A stretch of DNA of 64,000 nt from Anaeramoeba flamelloides. Taxonomy: Eukaryota; Metamonada; Anaeramoebidae. The stretch's first letter is position 1. The number at the start of each line of letters is the position of its first letter. Positions 40,287-51,909 of this stretch are shown in pieces. The stretch lies in NCBI GenBank assembly GCA_027625915.1, contig JANTQA010000057.1, positions 62,001 through 126,000 of the forward strand. The letters run 5' to 3'. Both the position numbers and the translations under genes were made by a program. The notes under the pieces were generated by a model. It had not been told where the DNA came from and made no database searches. It was given only the letters and a program-made list of their open reading frames with translations.

Positions 40287-42174
40287 CAATCTGTTCAATA
40301 ACCTGTGTCGAAGTTTTAATATGTGTTTTTTTGAAAATTATTAGTGTTGTTTTTTTTTTCAAAATGTTTTTATTTTTTCAATATCTGATGTTTTTGGTTT
40401 TTATTTTGTGTTTTACGAAAAATACAGTCCAGTTTAACTATACTTTCAAATCAAACAATATTTAAAATGATCATATTATCCAAGTGTTTTTCTACTACCT
40501 TCAAGTCCAATCTCCCAGTAAAGGGGATCTAATTCAACCAAATTTTTTACAAAAGAATGGAAAAATCCACAACAAACAAATCTATCAATTTGAATAAATC
40601 CAAAAAAAAACAATAAAATGGATAAAATTCAAGTTTCTTAAGAACTTTTTTACTGGTACCTCCACATATTAACAAAAATGGTTTATCATGTTTTCAAAGT
40701 TTTTTGAGAAAAATAAATAACCCAAAATTTCGATTCATTATCCGAATTTCCTTTGACCTTGGAGTCTATCATCATCAAATCATATTTTGTAATTGACTGG
40801 CATTATTTATTGGTTTTCATTCTTTTTTTTTCCTTTATTCGATGAGATATGTCTCCCCAATGAAAGAATAATTTAATTTGAATCAAAAATTTAATAAACC
40901 GATATTTTATCTGATTAGAATTCAACAAGAAAATGCCCAATGGCCAAATTATTTATAAATCAATTCATTTTCAACAAGTTTAATAACGAGAGGAAATTAA
41001 ATCTCAAAAAAGATCAATTTTCATTGATTATTACAAGATCTAACAATTGTTCTTTTTTTTATGTATTTAATTATTTTGAAGTGGGTTAGGATTGTAATTT
41101 TAATCCTAACAAAGCTTTGATAAATATTATCGAGGCAAATTTCCTTTATAAAAATAAGTACAGTTGTTTTAATAACCCGTGTTGACTTTCATAAATATTT
41201 TTTTCAGATTTTAACAGAGATTTTTGAAATTTTGTGTTTTTAACTGTTGTTTTGAAAATTTTAGGAATTGTTTTCGGTTTTTAATTGTGGTTGAAATAAT
41301 TAAATTTTTCAAGAGTGTCTTTATTTTAAGATTGAAAGTCTGTCTTGTGAATAGTATTTTCGTTTTCCAAGTATTAATTGAAATTGTTTTCAAAGATCCT
41401 CAAAACAATTTTTCTTTTCATAAATTGAAAGATCTTGTTAAAATCAATAAAAATTCGTCTTATAGAAGATAAAATTTCCTCTCATTATATAGTAAATTTT
41501 ATTTTTAATGTTTAACCTATGTTCTTGTCAACTTTTAACCACAAAAAATATATCGGCTAATTAGCTTTTGATTCAATATGAAATATTCTCAACATTTAGG
41601 ATTCTAATCTCATCCAATAGAGGCACAAAATTAGAATCAAATCAAAAAAATTCGTCCAATTACAAAATAAGATTTGAAGATGATTGACTAAAGGAAAATT
41701 GATAATTGAAATGAATTTTTTTTTCATTTCGTTTTTCTAAAAACTTTGAAAAATTTAATATATCATTTTTTTTTGCATGTGATGATACCACCAAAAAGGT
41801 TTTTATGAAACTCTTTTAATCCTTTTTATTGTTTTTTTTCGTATTTATTCAAATTGATAGATTTGTTGATCATGGATTTTTGTGTTGATGTGTAAAATTT
41901 TTGGTTGAATTAGATCTCTTTTATGAGGAGATTGGTCTTGAAGGTAGTAGAAAAACACTTGGATAATATGATCATTTTAAATATTGGTTGATTTGAAAGT
42001 ATAATTTTACCAAATTGTATTTGTTATTAAACAACAAATTACCAACATAAAACTACAGTTATTGAAAAATTGAAAAAACATTAAAAAAAAAAAACAACAG
42101 TTATTTACAAAAACAATACAAATAATTTTGAAAAACACAAATAAGGACGTCAACACGATTTATTGAAACAACTG
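40287..42174. mobile_element. Foldback element with ~600-bp arms, CAGT-type ends
   Basis: The left arm (40287-~40870) and right arm (~41600-42174) are inverted copies. A 50-base block in them is almost exact: AAATGATCATATTATCCAAG (left, ~40467) against CTTGGATAATATGATCATTT (right). Ends: CAATCTGTTCAATAACCTGT after TA on the left, and TATTGAAACAACTG before TA on the right. No transposase ORF was seen. Confidence 0.75.
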
Positions 42175-43232
42175 TATATTCTTGAAAACTTTTCATTTAA
42201 AGAAAAGATAAAATAGGAAATCAACTGAAAAAAGTTGAAAAACAACACTTAAAGCAGTAGTTTGAGTATAAAAGCGGAAATTGGCCATTTTGAAAATTCA
42301 TTTTTTTTTAATTATTTTTCCAACATGAAAAAACAATAATCTATGATACAAGTTTAGGTTGGTCAAAAATTCAGAGAACGAAAAATGGAAACCACTCATC
42401 ATTGAAAGATCTACTAATGGAAAAAATTTTTCAAACACAATAAAACACACGTTGACATTTTTTCAAAATTTTTGGATAAGAAAAGAAAAGAAAAGAAAAA
42501 AAAGTAAAGAAAAGAAAAGAAAAGAAAAAAAGTAAAGAAAAGAAAAGAAAAGAAAAGAAAAGAAAAGAAAAGAAAAGAAAAGAATAGAATAGAAGAGAAC
42601 AGAAAGGTGAAATCAGAATAGAATAGAAAAGAATAGAATGGTTAAATTGCAAAGAAAAGAAGAGAAAAGAAAAGAAAAGAAAAAAAAAATTTTTTTTTTA
42701 GTTTATAAATGAAAAATTAAAGAACATTTTTTTTTTGGAAATTGAATAGAATTACACAAACTTATTTATCAACTCGAGTTCTTTCAATAAAAAAATCTCA
42801 ATCAATTGCTTATCAAAAAAAAAATATTTTTCAAAAAAACAAAAACAAAAAAGCAAGATTTATTCAACAGATTAAAGAAAAAACAAATTTTTTTTGGAAA
42901 TGGCTGCGAGATATCAACACTATCTTATTCCCTTTAAAATTATTCCAAATTATTATTGATCTTTATTTTTTTATTTAAAATCTTCTTTTCTTTTTCATTT
43001 TTATCTAGCAAAAATTTTCTTTTTTCATTTTGAAAAATTCTCATTTATGAAAAAAAATAAAAATAAAAATAAAACTGACAAATTGCAAATGGAAAATTGA
43101 AAAAAAATGTTCGCAATGGCCATTTTTTCCTTTTATATTGATACTACCACTTTAAAAACACTTTTTTGAAAAAACCACAGTAAAAGTTTGAAAAAAAAAT
43201 ATAAAAGTCAACACGGGTTATTTAACATACTG
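41161..43232. mobile_element. Second, overlapping element of the same end family
   Basis: Left end CAGTTGTTTTAATAACCCGT (after TA at 41159-41160) pairs with ACGGGTTATTTAACATACTG (before TA at 43233-43234). The subterminal GTGTTGACTTT is shared by both. The end shares family features with those of 40287-42174, so the two overlap, suggesting one inserted into or recombined with the other. Pairing of the four ends is ambiguous. Confidence 0.55.
42479..42690 (+). repeat. (AAAAG)n microsatellite
   Basis: Tandem AAAAG units, with AATAG variants, over about 210 bases, interrupted at 42600-42655. Pure purine on the plus strand. Confidence 0.92.
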
Positions 43233-43505
43233 TATTAAAAAAATATTATTTTAAGAAGCTGAATGAAAATTTTGATCCCTTTATTTTGAAAGAAATAATA
43301 ATAACAATTTGGACACTGTGTGGGTAGTTAGTTGAAGAGTTTTTTAAAATTAATGATAAAATCTGAAAGAATGTGATTCATGTTTCTGATCACCAAAACA
43401 GAAAATAAAGCGATTTCAAAGAATTATTTTCAATACCAAAAGAATAATTCACACTTTTCAAGAGCTAAGTGTATGAAACGGTTTCTAGATCAAATTCTAT
43501 TTATT

Positions 43506-43716
43506 ACAAAATAAAACAAACAAAATTGTCATTCAGCTTTACCGATAAAAAAGATTTTTCAATTATGTAAAAATTCAAATTTTTAATTATGAAAACCAGC
43601 TTGAATATTAAATTTCCACCTTTGAGAATTAGTAAACTTTGATAATTTATTATAAATTCGTGCAATGTGATTTTTTTTGAGGAAACTGAATGAAAATTTT
43701 GATCTTTTTATTTTAC
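43506..43716. repeat. ~211-bp palindromic repeat E, copy 1
   Basis: Left arm ACAAAATAAAACAAACAAAA then TTGTCATTCAGCTT. Right arm AAACTGAATGAAAATTTTGA then TCTTTTTATTTTAC. The same arms bound 53161-53372. Solo arms occur near 43257 and 40197. Confidence 0.65.
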
Positions 43717-44034
43717 ATTTAACAGTATTTTACTTTCCCAAACATTCTCAAAAAAATTGAAAAAAATTTGTTATCTATCCGTTAGATGAAAAAAAATTTT
43801 CAAAAAAAAAAAAAACCATTTCTTAAAAAAATCCATCATTCGATAACCATTTAAAGTTTTCTAATACCTGCCCACTTAAATCAAAATCGGTTTAATGCAT
43901 ATTAAGGAATAAAGAATTAACGTTTTTACATTTCAAGTTATTTTTTTTCAATTTTCTAACCATCAAACTCAAACAAAAATAATAAAAAATAAAAAAGCTT
44001 TTTGAATTTCTTTGAATAATTTTGAAATCTTCCG

Positions 44035-46920
44035 ATGGATCCAGAACAAAAAAAAAAATTATTAACACTCCAAGATAAACTAGGAGAAATTAAAACGATT
44101 CAGGGGTTTGATATTTACCAACCAAAACCAGAGTATGAAGAAACTCTTGATGAAATTTATTCGAACATTTTAGAAGACATAAGCACTGGGAGGCAGGTTG
44201 GGATGACCTTTATCAAACATGATCTTGTCTCGAATACCCTATTACCATTAATGAAACGAAAATACAAGAACAACCAGATCTTTGACGATTGCTTGAGGCT
44301 ATTAATTTGCTTGACGTTGGAACCCAAGGAGCTCTTGACTGGAATTGAAAAGATCTCTCAAAATGTGATTATGCAAAAGGTAGTGTCGCAGTTTTTGGAA
44401 TCAGACACATGTTTGATCTTGTTTACAGACTTGGCGTCAACGCTGAGGAAATTGCTGATCACCACCATTAAGGAAGAAAAGGAAATTGAGCAGATGGGTA
44501 ATTTGGATGAGAAATTCAAGCAAAAGAAACGAAATTTGAGAAAATTTGAGAATTCGAATGCCTTTATACGAGCTGATTTAATTATTAGTCTAATTTCTCA
44601 TTTATTTAAAATCGTGAACCCAAAGTCTTTACATAACACATGTTCCAAGAATTTGTATAGGCTCCACGAACGATTATTTTTACTAACACATGATTTCCAT
44701 GTTTTGAAATGCTTCCAAACGGTGCTCTTAATGAACAACACCTCATGGTATTTTGACTGGTTTTCCGTGATCCTCTCGGGCTTGTCTGATTGCTTTGGCG
44801 GCATTGACCCCCTAAGAATTAGCAGCGAGCAAGCAACAATGCAACAAAGCAGCGAGGAGCAGCTCAAGGGGCATACCAACGAGCTGAAATCCCTACTCAT
44901 GAAGGAAAGAAGAGAAAAGAAGCATCAAAACCAACTGCGCACAACCAGGCACAACAGGTTTGCTGGCCTGATTTCGCACAAGACGGCGACAGGCGAGAGA
45001 AGGACCAAAACAGCACTTTTGTCTTCACTGAATTCCAATACTCACTCCAACGGCTTATCGAACAATAGCAACAAATTAGTCAAAAGGTGCCGACGAAAAG
45101 TGGCACACGTTTCAGTTAAATTCGTGAAAAATGAATTGCAAGATCAATTTAGCCAAAAATACAAAGTACAATTCGGCGAATTTGTTGACAACTTCATGGA
45201 GTCTGGTGCACTCTGGAAAATCATTATGGTCTTTCAGAAGCATAGGATGAACAAACATGACAAAAAAAGTAAACAAGAGCACCCCAATTTTTGTAATGTC
45301 GTTTCCTTTTGCCTGAGAAAGCACCGCGGATCGCTTTTGACGACTCAAAAATCGAAAACAAACATCAAGCCACAATTAAAATTAACCACCTTTATCCCCA
45401 TTTTAGATGTAGATTTCCTCCATTGGATCTATTACATGTGTTTAAACCTCATCGAACAAAAGGAATTAGCCCAAATTAAACCCTTTATTTGTTTACTTGA
45501 AGAAATCACAAGGGTCGTTTATTTAATATTAAACGCCGAAAGTTATCATGACATCGTCCGAAAGTGGGTTTCAGATTTGGTCTACAAAAATGAAATACCC
45601 CCTTTGATTCTCTCAGCAATCAAGGCGTTTAGGCCGGGGAAACATGAACCTGAATTGTTAAGGTCATTGATCTCAATTTCTACTTTGGCTTCCAAAATTA
45701 TCAAAGAAACCACCTCAAAGCAGAGATTATATACAACAAAAAGGAGATTTGCAAGATCACATAAAACAAATACAACAAGAAGAAGAAAAAAAAATACAAG
45801 GAAAAAAAATAAGGGGCCCTTTATTGAAAGTACAGTTGTCAATAAGGATCAAGAGAGCGATAAGGAGAATAATGATAAGCAGAAGAAGAAGAACAACAAA
45901 AACACTAAGGAGAATAAAAAGAAAAATAAGAAAAACGAAGATGGAAATATTGACAATCAGAGAGAGGATGACAAGAAAAACAAAAAAGCAAAAAATGCAA
46001 CATCGATCAAAGATTTCATCATCGGGAATTTTGATGATGACGAACAATTTTTTTCAGACGAAGAAGACGAAAAGGAAGACGAATTTGCAGGCGAAAAGGA
46101 GTTTGCATTTTATGAAAATTTCTTTATCAAATTTTGTGATGCGAAAATTATTGAAAACTGTTTATTTTTGCTTTCGCATTATAAAGAAAATGGATCGTTA
46201 TTAAATTCGGAATTGGTTTATCTTTTGGATTCCATATTTAAAGAATCGTCGCACACACCCCGCTTTTTCCAGTTGTCCACATTCATCCTCTTGAATACCA
46301 TTTTGAACGACAAAGACGTCATTTTGCATAAAATGTATCCCAAATGTAAAAAACTGGCAAAAAACATTACCCGTGAATTCTTCCGCCATTTAAAAAAAAA
46401 TCCCCTCTTGTTTATAGAGATTCTTTTCAAACGATCTTTTAACAACCAAAAATGGATCACAGACATCCAAAAGAATCAACTCAGCTTTGAAAATTTGCTG
46501 TTGCAATTCGATGCGTTCAACGAAACTCAGATACTTGAAACCTTTACCCAAGATGGGCAAAATAATGAGAATGATCAATATAGCGCATTAAACGGGTTTA
46601 TCATAAACGATGTAGACCCCATTAATAAGCTGATCATCAAATTAAGAAGGAAAAAAAATGGCCAGCAGGGCATAGAATGGTTGGCACAGAACCTTGGAAT
46701 TTCACAAAGTATGATCAAAGAGCAAGGAGTCTCATCAGAATTAGAATTAATGACCTTCTCAAAGGAAGAAACACAATTTGTAAATACCAATGAAGCTAAA
46801 AAATTATTCGACTTGATTGGTGCTTACCAAAGAGAAGAAGACTCTGTTTGGGTTTTGCCCCCAGAAGTTGACATTGAAAAACTTGGATCAGTTATCGAAA
46901 AATTAAATGAATTCGTTTAA
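44035..46920 (+). CDS. TIMELESS: TIMELESS/Tof1-Swi1 fork-protection protein
   Basis: An intronless, 961-residue protein. The N-terminal TIMELESS domain covers about residues 40-310: DISTGRQVGMTFIKHDLVSN followed by LLPLM, DDCLRLLICLTLEP, and LYRLHERLFLLTHDFHVLKC. RHNRFAGL (about 305-312) matches the RHSRFGG motif that ends this domain in animal TIMELESS. After a middle helical region and a Lys-rich, then acidic linker (about 575-690), the conserved C-terminal block follows: EKEFAFYENFFIKF, IIENCLFLLSHYKENGS, and FFQLSTFILLNTILND, matching the FNFLDYL...LLFQLSVFCLFNRLLSD region. The protein pairs with Tipin/Csm3 at the replisome to stabilise stalled forks, activate checkpoint signalling and support cohesion; the C-terminal PARP1-binding part of animals is not evident. 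The start ATG gives a family-typical N-terminus. More balanced codon use than the flanks. Stop TAA. Confidence 0.9.
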   Translation: MDPEQKKKLLTLQDKLGEIKTIQGFDIYQPKPEYEETLDEIYSNILEDISTGRQVGMTFIKHDLVSNTLLPLMKRKYKNNQIFDDCLRLLICLTLEPKELLTGIEKISQNVIMQKVVSQFLESDTCLILFTDLASTLRKLLITTIKEEKEIEQMGNLDEKFKQKKRNLRKFENSNAFIRADLIISLISHLFKIVNPKSLHNTCSKNLYRLHERLFLLTHDFHVLKCFQTVLLMNNTSWYFDWFSVILSGLSDCFGGIDPLRISSEQATMQQSSEEQLKGHTNELKSLLMKERREKKHQNQLRTTRHNRFAGLISHKTATGERRTKTALLSSLNSNTHSNGLSNNSNKLVKRCRRKVAHVSVKFVKNELQDQFSQKYKVQFGEFVDNFMESGALWKIIMVFQKHRMNKHDKKSKQEHPNFCNVVSFCLRKHRGSLLTTQKSKTNIKPQLKLTTFIPILDVDFLHWIYYMCLNLIEQKELAQIKPFICLLEEITRVVYLILNAESYHDIVRKWVSDLVYKNEIPPLILSAIKAFRPGKHEPELLRSLISISTLASKIIKETTSKQRLYTTKRRFARSHKTNTTRRRKKNTRKKNKGPFIESTVVNKDQESDKENNDKQKKKNNKNTKENKKKNKKNEDGNIDNQREDDKKNKKAKNATSIKDFIIGNFDDDEQFFSDEEDEKEDEFAGEKEFAFYENFFIKFCDAKIIENCLFLLSHYKENGSLLNSELVYLLDSIFKESSHTPRFFQLSTFILLNTILNDKDVILHKMYPKCKKLAKNITREFFRHLKKNPLLFIEILFKRSFNNQKWITDIQKNQLSFENLLLQFDAFNETQILETFTQDGQNNENDQYSALNGFIINDVDPINKLIIKLRRKKNGQQGIEWLAQNLGISQSMIKEQGVSSELELMTFSKEETQFVNTNEAKKLFDLIGAYQREEDSVWVLPPEVDIEKLGSVIEKLNEFV

Positions 46921-46945
46921 TTAATTTATTTTGTTTAATTTTTTC

Positions 46946-46951
46946 AATAAA
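46946..46951 (+). promoter_or_regulatory. AATAAA polyadenylation signal after TIMELESS
   Basis: AATAAA lies 26 bases after the stop codon, followed by a T-rich tract, as expected of a eukaryotic cleavage/polyadenylation site. In such A/T-rich DNA the hexamer also occurs often by chance. Confidence 0.45.
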
Positions 46952-47277
46952 CTAAAATTTTTTTTTTTTTTTCATTATTGTTTTAATTTTTATTATTGAG
47001 TCAGTTTTATTTTTTATTTTATTTTATTTTATTTTTTATTATTGAGAGAGTTTTAATTTTTTTTGCACAAACAATTTATGAGTGAATAAATCTTAAACAG
47101 GTATTTCATTGAAAGATCTATTTTTAATTTCTCTTTGAATCTTCTTAATCTTTTCAAATTTTTTGATTTTTTAGATCTAAAAGATTTTTCAATAGAAATT
47201 TTTAATGGTAAATTTGGAAACAAGATTATGATTTTTTTTTTAATAAATAAAGGTGTTTAAAAATATCAAGTTCATTT

Positions 47278-47471
47278 CAAAAATTGTGACTCACTGGACT
47301 GAATAATAAAATGAAATCAAATATACATATCTTTTAAAATTCAAGAAAAACAAATTATTAAGTCTGATTTGCAATTCACTTTTAAATTATTACAAAGATA
47401 TAATAACCCGATATTTTAAATTCTAAAGATAATAAAACCAAAAACTAAAAAAAAAAAAAAGTCACAATTTC
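47278..47471 (-). mobile_element. TTGTGACTCAC-ended MITE, copy 1 (inverted)
   Basis: Ends CAAAAATTGTGACTCAC and GTCACAATTTCT. The interior, read in reverse, matches the copies at 51731-51909 and 60894-61087 (ATATCGGGTT, CTTTAGAAT, TAAAAGT.AA). About 194 bp, non-coding. Confidence 0.75.
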
Positions 47472-47889
47472 TAGAAATGAGTATTCCCATTTTTTTATTA
47501 CTGAATTTTCACTGAGAAACAAGTGAATAAGAAGTTTTTTTTGCTCATATTTTAATTTATTTTAAAAGGTATTTGATAGTATCAATTTTGATAGACATTA
47601 TTTTTTATTTCAGAGATCTTTTGATTTTACCATTTGATCTTTAACAAAAAGAAAAATGTAAGAATAAAGAAAAAATAAAAAAAGAAAAACAAAAAAAAAG
47701 AAAAACAAAAATTAGATGAAAGAATAACAAAAAAATGAAGAAATTATAAAAAATAATTCTGATCTATAAATTGAAGATATTTTGACACATGGGTTAGAAA
47801 TATATAATTATGAAATAAAAAACCTTAAATTATAAAAATTCTTGGGTTAATTAATGTGTTACTGAAATATGTAAAATAAACATAAATAT

Positions 47890-48890
47890 ACTAATTCTTA
47901 TTTACAAAATAGAATTTAAAATTAAAAATATGATACTTTTTGTAAATAAAAAGAAATTTAAATTCGAAAAGAAAATAGGAACTTTCTCTCTGTCTAATTT
48001 AGAACAATTGATAAAATTTAACCAAAGAATAAATAATAAAACCAATTGGAATTCAAAAGATATTATCGAACTAAAAAAAGAAAGATACAAATAATCATAT
48101 AATGAGTTGTTGAATTCTACAAGCTGGAAGTACCGTGAGGTTTTTTTAAATTTTAGAAATATAAAGAAAATTTCTTTAATTCTCTTTTTATTTCAAAAAT
48201 TAAAAAAAAAGCTAGGCACTTGACAACACTCCACAAAAATATTTCACAATAATCAAAAATGAAAATTATTTATTTAAAACACAAAAATATTGAAGTTATC
48301 CCCCAATCTCAACAATTATAAAATTCAGAACATCCACTAACCACTTATATAGATTTTACTATGTAATTAATAAAAATTCAAATAAATTTTGTTATTTATG
48401 TTTAATATATGAACAGAAGGAAATTATAGAAAATATTGATCATTTTTTATGGATATGATTCTTTCTATGAAAAAGATAGATTAATTTTTTACAATAAATT
48501 GAAACAAATAAATCTTAATGAAATAATTTTAAATTGTGATTGTTTAAAATTATCTTCATTAATCAACATTCATGAAATCTAAGATTTTACGCTTATATTT
48601 ATGAAAGGGAATTTAAGTCTAAGGGCAACTGGAGTGTAATTTATACTTCTTCAATAATAAAAAAAAAATTGAAGATATTTTTGTGATAAGTTTATTAAAG
48701 GATAAAACTTCAAAAAAACTTCCATTAGGATTTTAATATTGGTAAAATTATTTGAAAAATAGTTTATTTTATTGTCTATAAATATTAAAATTAATTATTA
48801 TTAGAGCAAATAAAATTGATAAAAAATATTATAAAAATAGAAATAAATTATATAGTCAAAATTGTGAACTACATAAAAAAAGAATTGAAT
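47890..48890 (+). pseudogene. Decayed LINE-like retroelement 3' end
   Basis: Separated frame fragments read as protein. IGTFSLSNLEQLIKFNQRIN and ELKKERYK lie at about 47966-48090. FCYLCLIYEQKEIIENIDHF with LW lies at about 48385-48450, resembling the Cys-x2-Cys...His zinc-binding segment after the reverse transcriptase of non-LTR elements (CxxC...E.IEHFL). After a frameshift comes DSFYEKDRLIFYNKLKQINL, and finally RANKIDKKYYKNRNKLYSQN near 48805-48870. Stops and frameshifts abound and a hairpin module has inserted at 48136-48214. The palm domain is missing. Attribution is by pattern only. Confidence 0.4.
48136..48214. repeat. 77-bp-type hairpin module, variant 3
   Basis: GAGGTTTTTTTAAATTTTAG ... 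TTAAAAAAAAAGCTAGGCAC, with arms containing ATATAAAGAAAATTT and its near-complement. Same family as 34973-35049 and 35251-35327, including the GGCACT flank. Confidence 0.75.
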
Positions 48891-48925
48891 ATATATATAT
48901 ATATATAGATATATATTTATATATA

Positions 48926-49416
48926 AGACATTTCCAAAAATGTGTGTATTTTTTTTTACATTTCATAAAAATTCATCTTTTTTAGTAAACCTAGTTGAAA
49001 ATTGATGATAAAAAATTAAGTTTAATATTGATACATATTTCTGCAACGGCTATGGTATTTCTTTCAAACTATATTGGGTGTAATATTTTCAAAAAATGAA
49101 TAAAAAAATCAAATTTTTTTTTATTGAAAACAATGTGCAAAAAATTTCAATTAAAAAATGGGGATATGAAAAGCGTACAAATTACTTTTTAAACAATTAA
49201 TGAAGTCATACGTTTTCAATTCTATTTTCATTTTTTTTGAGATTAAACCAGCTATGAAAATGATTTTTTTTTTGATCAAAAAGAAAATAAAAAATGGCAA
49301 TTTTCACTCCTACAAAATACCCAATAAAATTGAGCTCAGAAAATTTAATATCTTTTCTTTATACAACACTATACTATGAAAAAAAATTGAATTTTTATCA
49401 AAAATCCATAAACGGT
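48926..49416 (+). repeat. Dispersed repeat B, copy 2
   Basis: Counterpart of 3308-3778, also directly after a TA tract. See that entry for landmarks. Confidence 0.75.
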
Positions 49417-49469
49417 AGTTAATGATTGGTTATTTAATATATTCTTGGTCAATGGTTTTAAAAAAGATA

Positions 49470-49512
49470 TTTCAAAAAGTAATTTTATAACACTTTTGTG
49501 GAAATAGTTGAA

Positions 49513-49545
<33 letters not shown>

Positions 49546-50490
49546 GCTACCTTTTCACTATTTTTTATTGTTTCTATTTTCCAGTAATCGATACCAAAAA
49601 TAGTATTTACTCTTAATTTGATATTAAAAATTGAATCGAAATTCTTGATTAATAAACTATCAAAGAAAAAAATTGCAAAAATACTAAGCTGAAACATATT
49701 CTGCTTATTACCAAAACATGATTAAAAATAAATTAACTCGGAATTGAATAAATTTTACTTGTTTAAATTGAAATTTAAAAGTTTTACAAAATTTTGGATA
49801 CTTTTTTTTAATCAGAAGGGATTTATTCTAAAATAAATTTGTTCTGAAAAACAAAATACCTTGAAATTATACATTTTTTTCAAAACATCAGAAGGTTTTT
49901 ATCCACAATAGAATATTTAAGTTTGAAACAACCTTTGCAATTCCGAAGTCTAAAGGATAAAATACAATTTGGTCCCTATTAAAACATAGAAAGAGTATTT
50001 AATTGCTTTTTTTTTTTTTTTTTCTCTAAAAAAAATAAATATTTAATAGACATTGGGGATTTTAGTACTCATTTCTTTTAATGAGATTTACTTTTTGGGA
50101 TTATTTATTTCCAAGTGAGTTTTAAAAATTACAAATAGAAACTCAAAATAAACCATTTGTAAAATAAATGTTTGGCAGTTATTGTATTTTATCTATTTTT
50201 GCTTAAAGAAAATAATAAACAAGAGAAATCTAATTTCTCAACTTATAGAATGAATATATTAATTACCATTTTGGTTTTGAAGCTTTTTTGCTTTGTTAGT
50301 GTGGGCTCCACTTGGTACAGAAAAAAGGGTTTGTATTTTTTCAAGAAAAAAAATTCAAATGAAATTTCCATTGTTACAAAACAATAAAATGGTTTTCTTT
50401 GTTTCTTTGAATTTCCAGAAAAACAAGCAACTAGATTACCATCAGACTTTGAACTGGTCTTTAAATTATTTTGATTTTAGTGACTCAAAA
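49470..50490 (+). repeat. Dispersed repeat C, copy 1
   Basis: About 1 kb that reappears inverted at about 61864-62815. Shared landmarks in order: a minus-strand 60-codon frame (FDSLLIKNFDSIFN...IFGIDY), CTAAAGGATAAAA, ATTTAATTGCTTTTTTT, AATGAGATTTACTTTTTGGG, then a plus-strand frame with ILVLKLFCF. Both frames are recognisable in the other copy, so the repeat may derive from a once-coding element. Confidence 0.75.
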
Positions 50491-51730
50491 ATACATTAAA
50501 ATTTAAGAATTATTTTTATTATTTTTTCGAGTTTTTATCAAAAGAGTATGAAGGCAAATTGAACTAAAATAGTGAATGAAGAGTTTCTTTTCAAAATATA
50601 CTAATCAAATTTAGATTTTAATATATATTAAAAATATTTTTTTTAAAAAAAAACATTATCTGCTTATATTAATAATTATATCCTCTAATATTTGAGTAGA
50701 AATAATTATTGAATTTGATCAATAATTTGCCAGTAAATTATTAGAAGTATATTGAAGTTTGATAATAGAACTATTAAATGAAATAAAACTAAAAAAAAAA
50801 AAATAGAAAAAGGCCAAACATGGTTTGGAATGGTATTTCCCATTTTTTGTTTATGGAATGCTAATGAAAAAATGTGATAAAAAAGATTCTTTACTGAGAA
50901 ATTTAAATTTTTTGATAATAAGTATATATGATTATACTTTTCTTAATGTTTATTGATACTTTCTAACATTTTTTTCAACTTGTCTTTTTTTTAAAAAAAA
51001 AAGAAAAGTAATTAAAAAAATAGAAAAGCTAACTTTTACAAAAAATGGTAAAAAAATAAATTAAAAGCAAAACAAAAATTGATCTGAAAATTGAAAAAAA
51101 AAATTAATTAAAAAATCAAAGATAAAATTACACAAAATCCACTTTCTATAACCTTAAAAGGTGAATAAACAATTTAAAAACTAGTTTTGTTTTTGTAAAT
51201 AATAAATTATTCAAAAAAACTTATAAATAATAAAATAATAATATTTCATATTGAACTATTATTTATTATTTTTTTAAAAAATGGAAAGGTTAATGAAAAA
51301 TTATTTTTCAAAAAAATTCACTTATTGATAATGTTAATGTAAGTTTTTTTGGGGATTTATCCTATATTCTTATCAAAAAATTTTTTTAAAATTTTTGGAT
51401 CTAAATCATTTTTTCTAATTTTACAAATTTTAGGTTTACTTTTTTAAAGTTTTATTTATCTTTCTTTTTCTTTTTCAATTTCCCTTTTTATTACTTTTTT
51501 TTTTTGAATTTTTTTTTTTTCTTTTTTTTTTTTTACTTTTTTTTTTTCTTTTTTCCTTTAAAAAAAAAAAGATCATGTTAAAAAAAAAAAGATATTCAAA
51601 AATAGCAATAATCACTAAAAAAATTGAGGCTATGAAATGTCTTTTAAAATGAATTTAATTATAAGCAAAAAATCTTCAAATTTTTTTTACTGTGAAAGTT
51701 TCGTAAATAAAAAACCAAGAATACTTATTT

Positions 51731-51909
51731 TAAAAATTGTGATCACTTTTTTTTTGTTTTTTTTTTTTTTTTTTTTTTAAATATCGGGTTTGTTTATCTT
51801 TAGAATGATTTAAAAGTTAATTATTATTAATATTTAAGTATTTATTATACATGAATATTAAAGGATATTTTTTTTTAGAATTTATTATTTCAGGTGAGTC
51901 ACAATTTTG
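51731..51909 (+). mobile_element. TTGTGACTCAC-ended MITE, copy 2
   Basis: Starts TAAAAATTGTGATCAC and ends CAGGTGAGTCACAATTTT. Interior shares AAATATCGGGTTTGTTTATC and a TTTATTATTTCAGG right side with the copy at 60894-61087. The ~150 bases to its left also match that copy's left flank (TGTCTTTTAAAATGAATTTA), so the duplicated unit is larger than the MITE. Confidence 0.75.

Larger units (their letters stand above)
37344..44034. other. Intergenic with overlapping foldback elements
   Basis: About 6.7 kb. 37344-40280 holds no recognised gene; 38058-38215 weakly resembles an arm of the 21-22 kb foldback. 40287-43232 is occupied by two overlapping inverted-repeat elements, including an (AAAAG)n tract. 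43506-43716 is one copy of a ~211-bp palindromic repeat also found at 53161-53372. Confidence 0.55.

Noticed and set aside
42742-42978. 78-codon frame after the (AAAAG)n tract
   Set aside because: No ATG start, Lys/Phe/Ile-rich, inside an inverted-repeat element; not supported as a gene.
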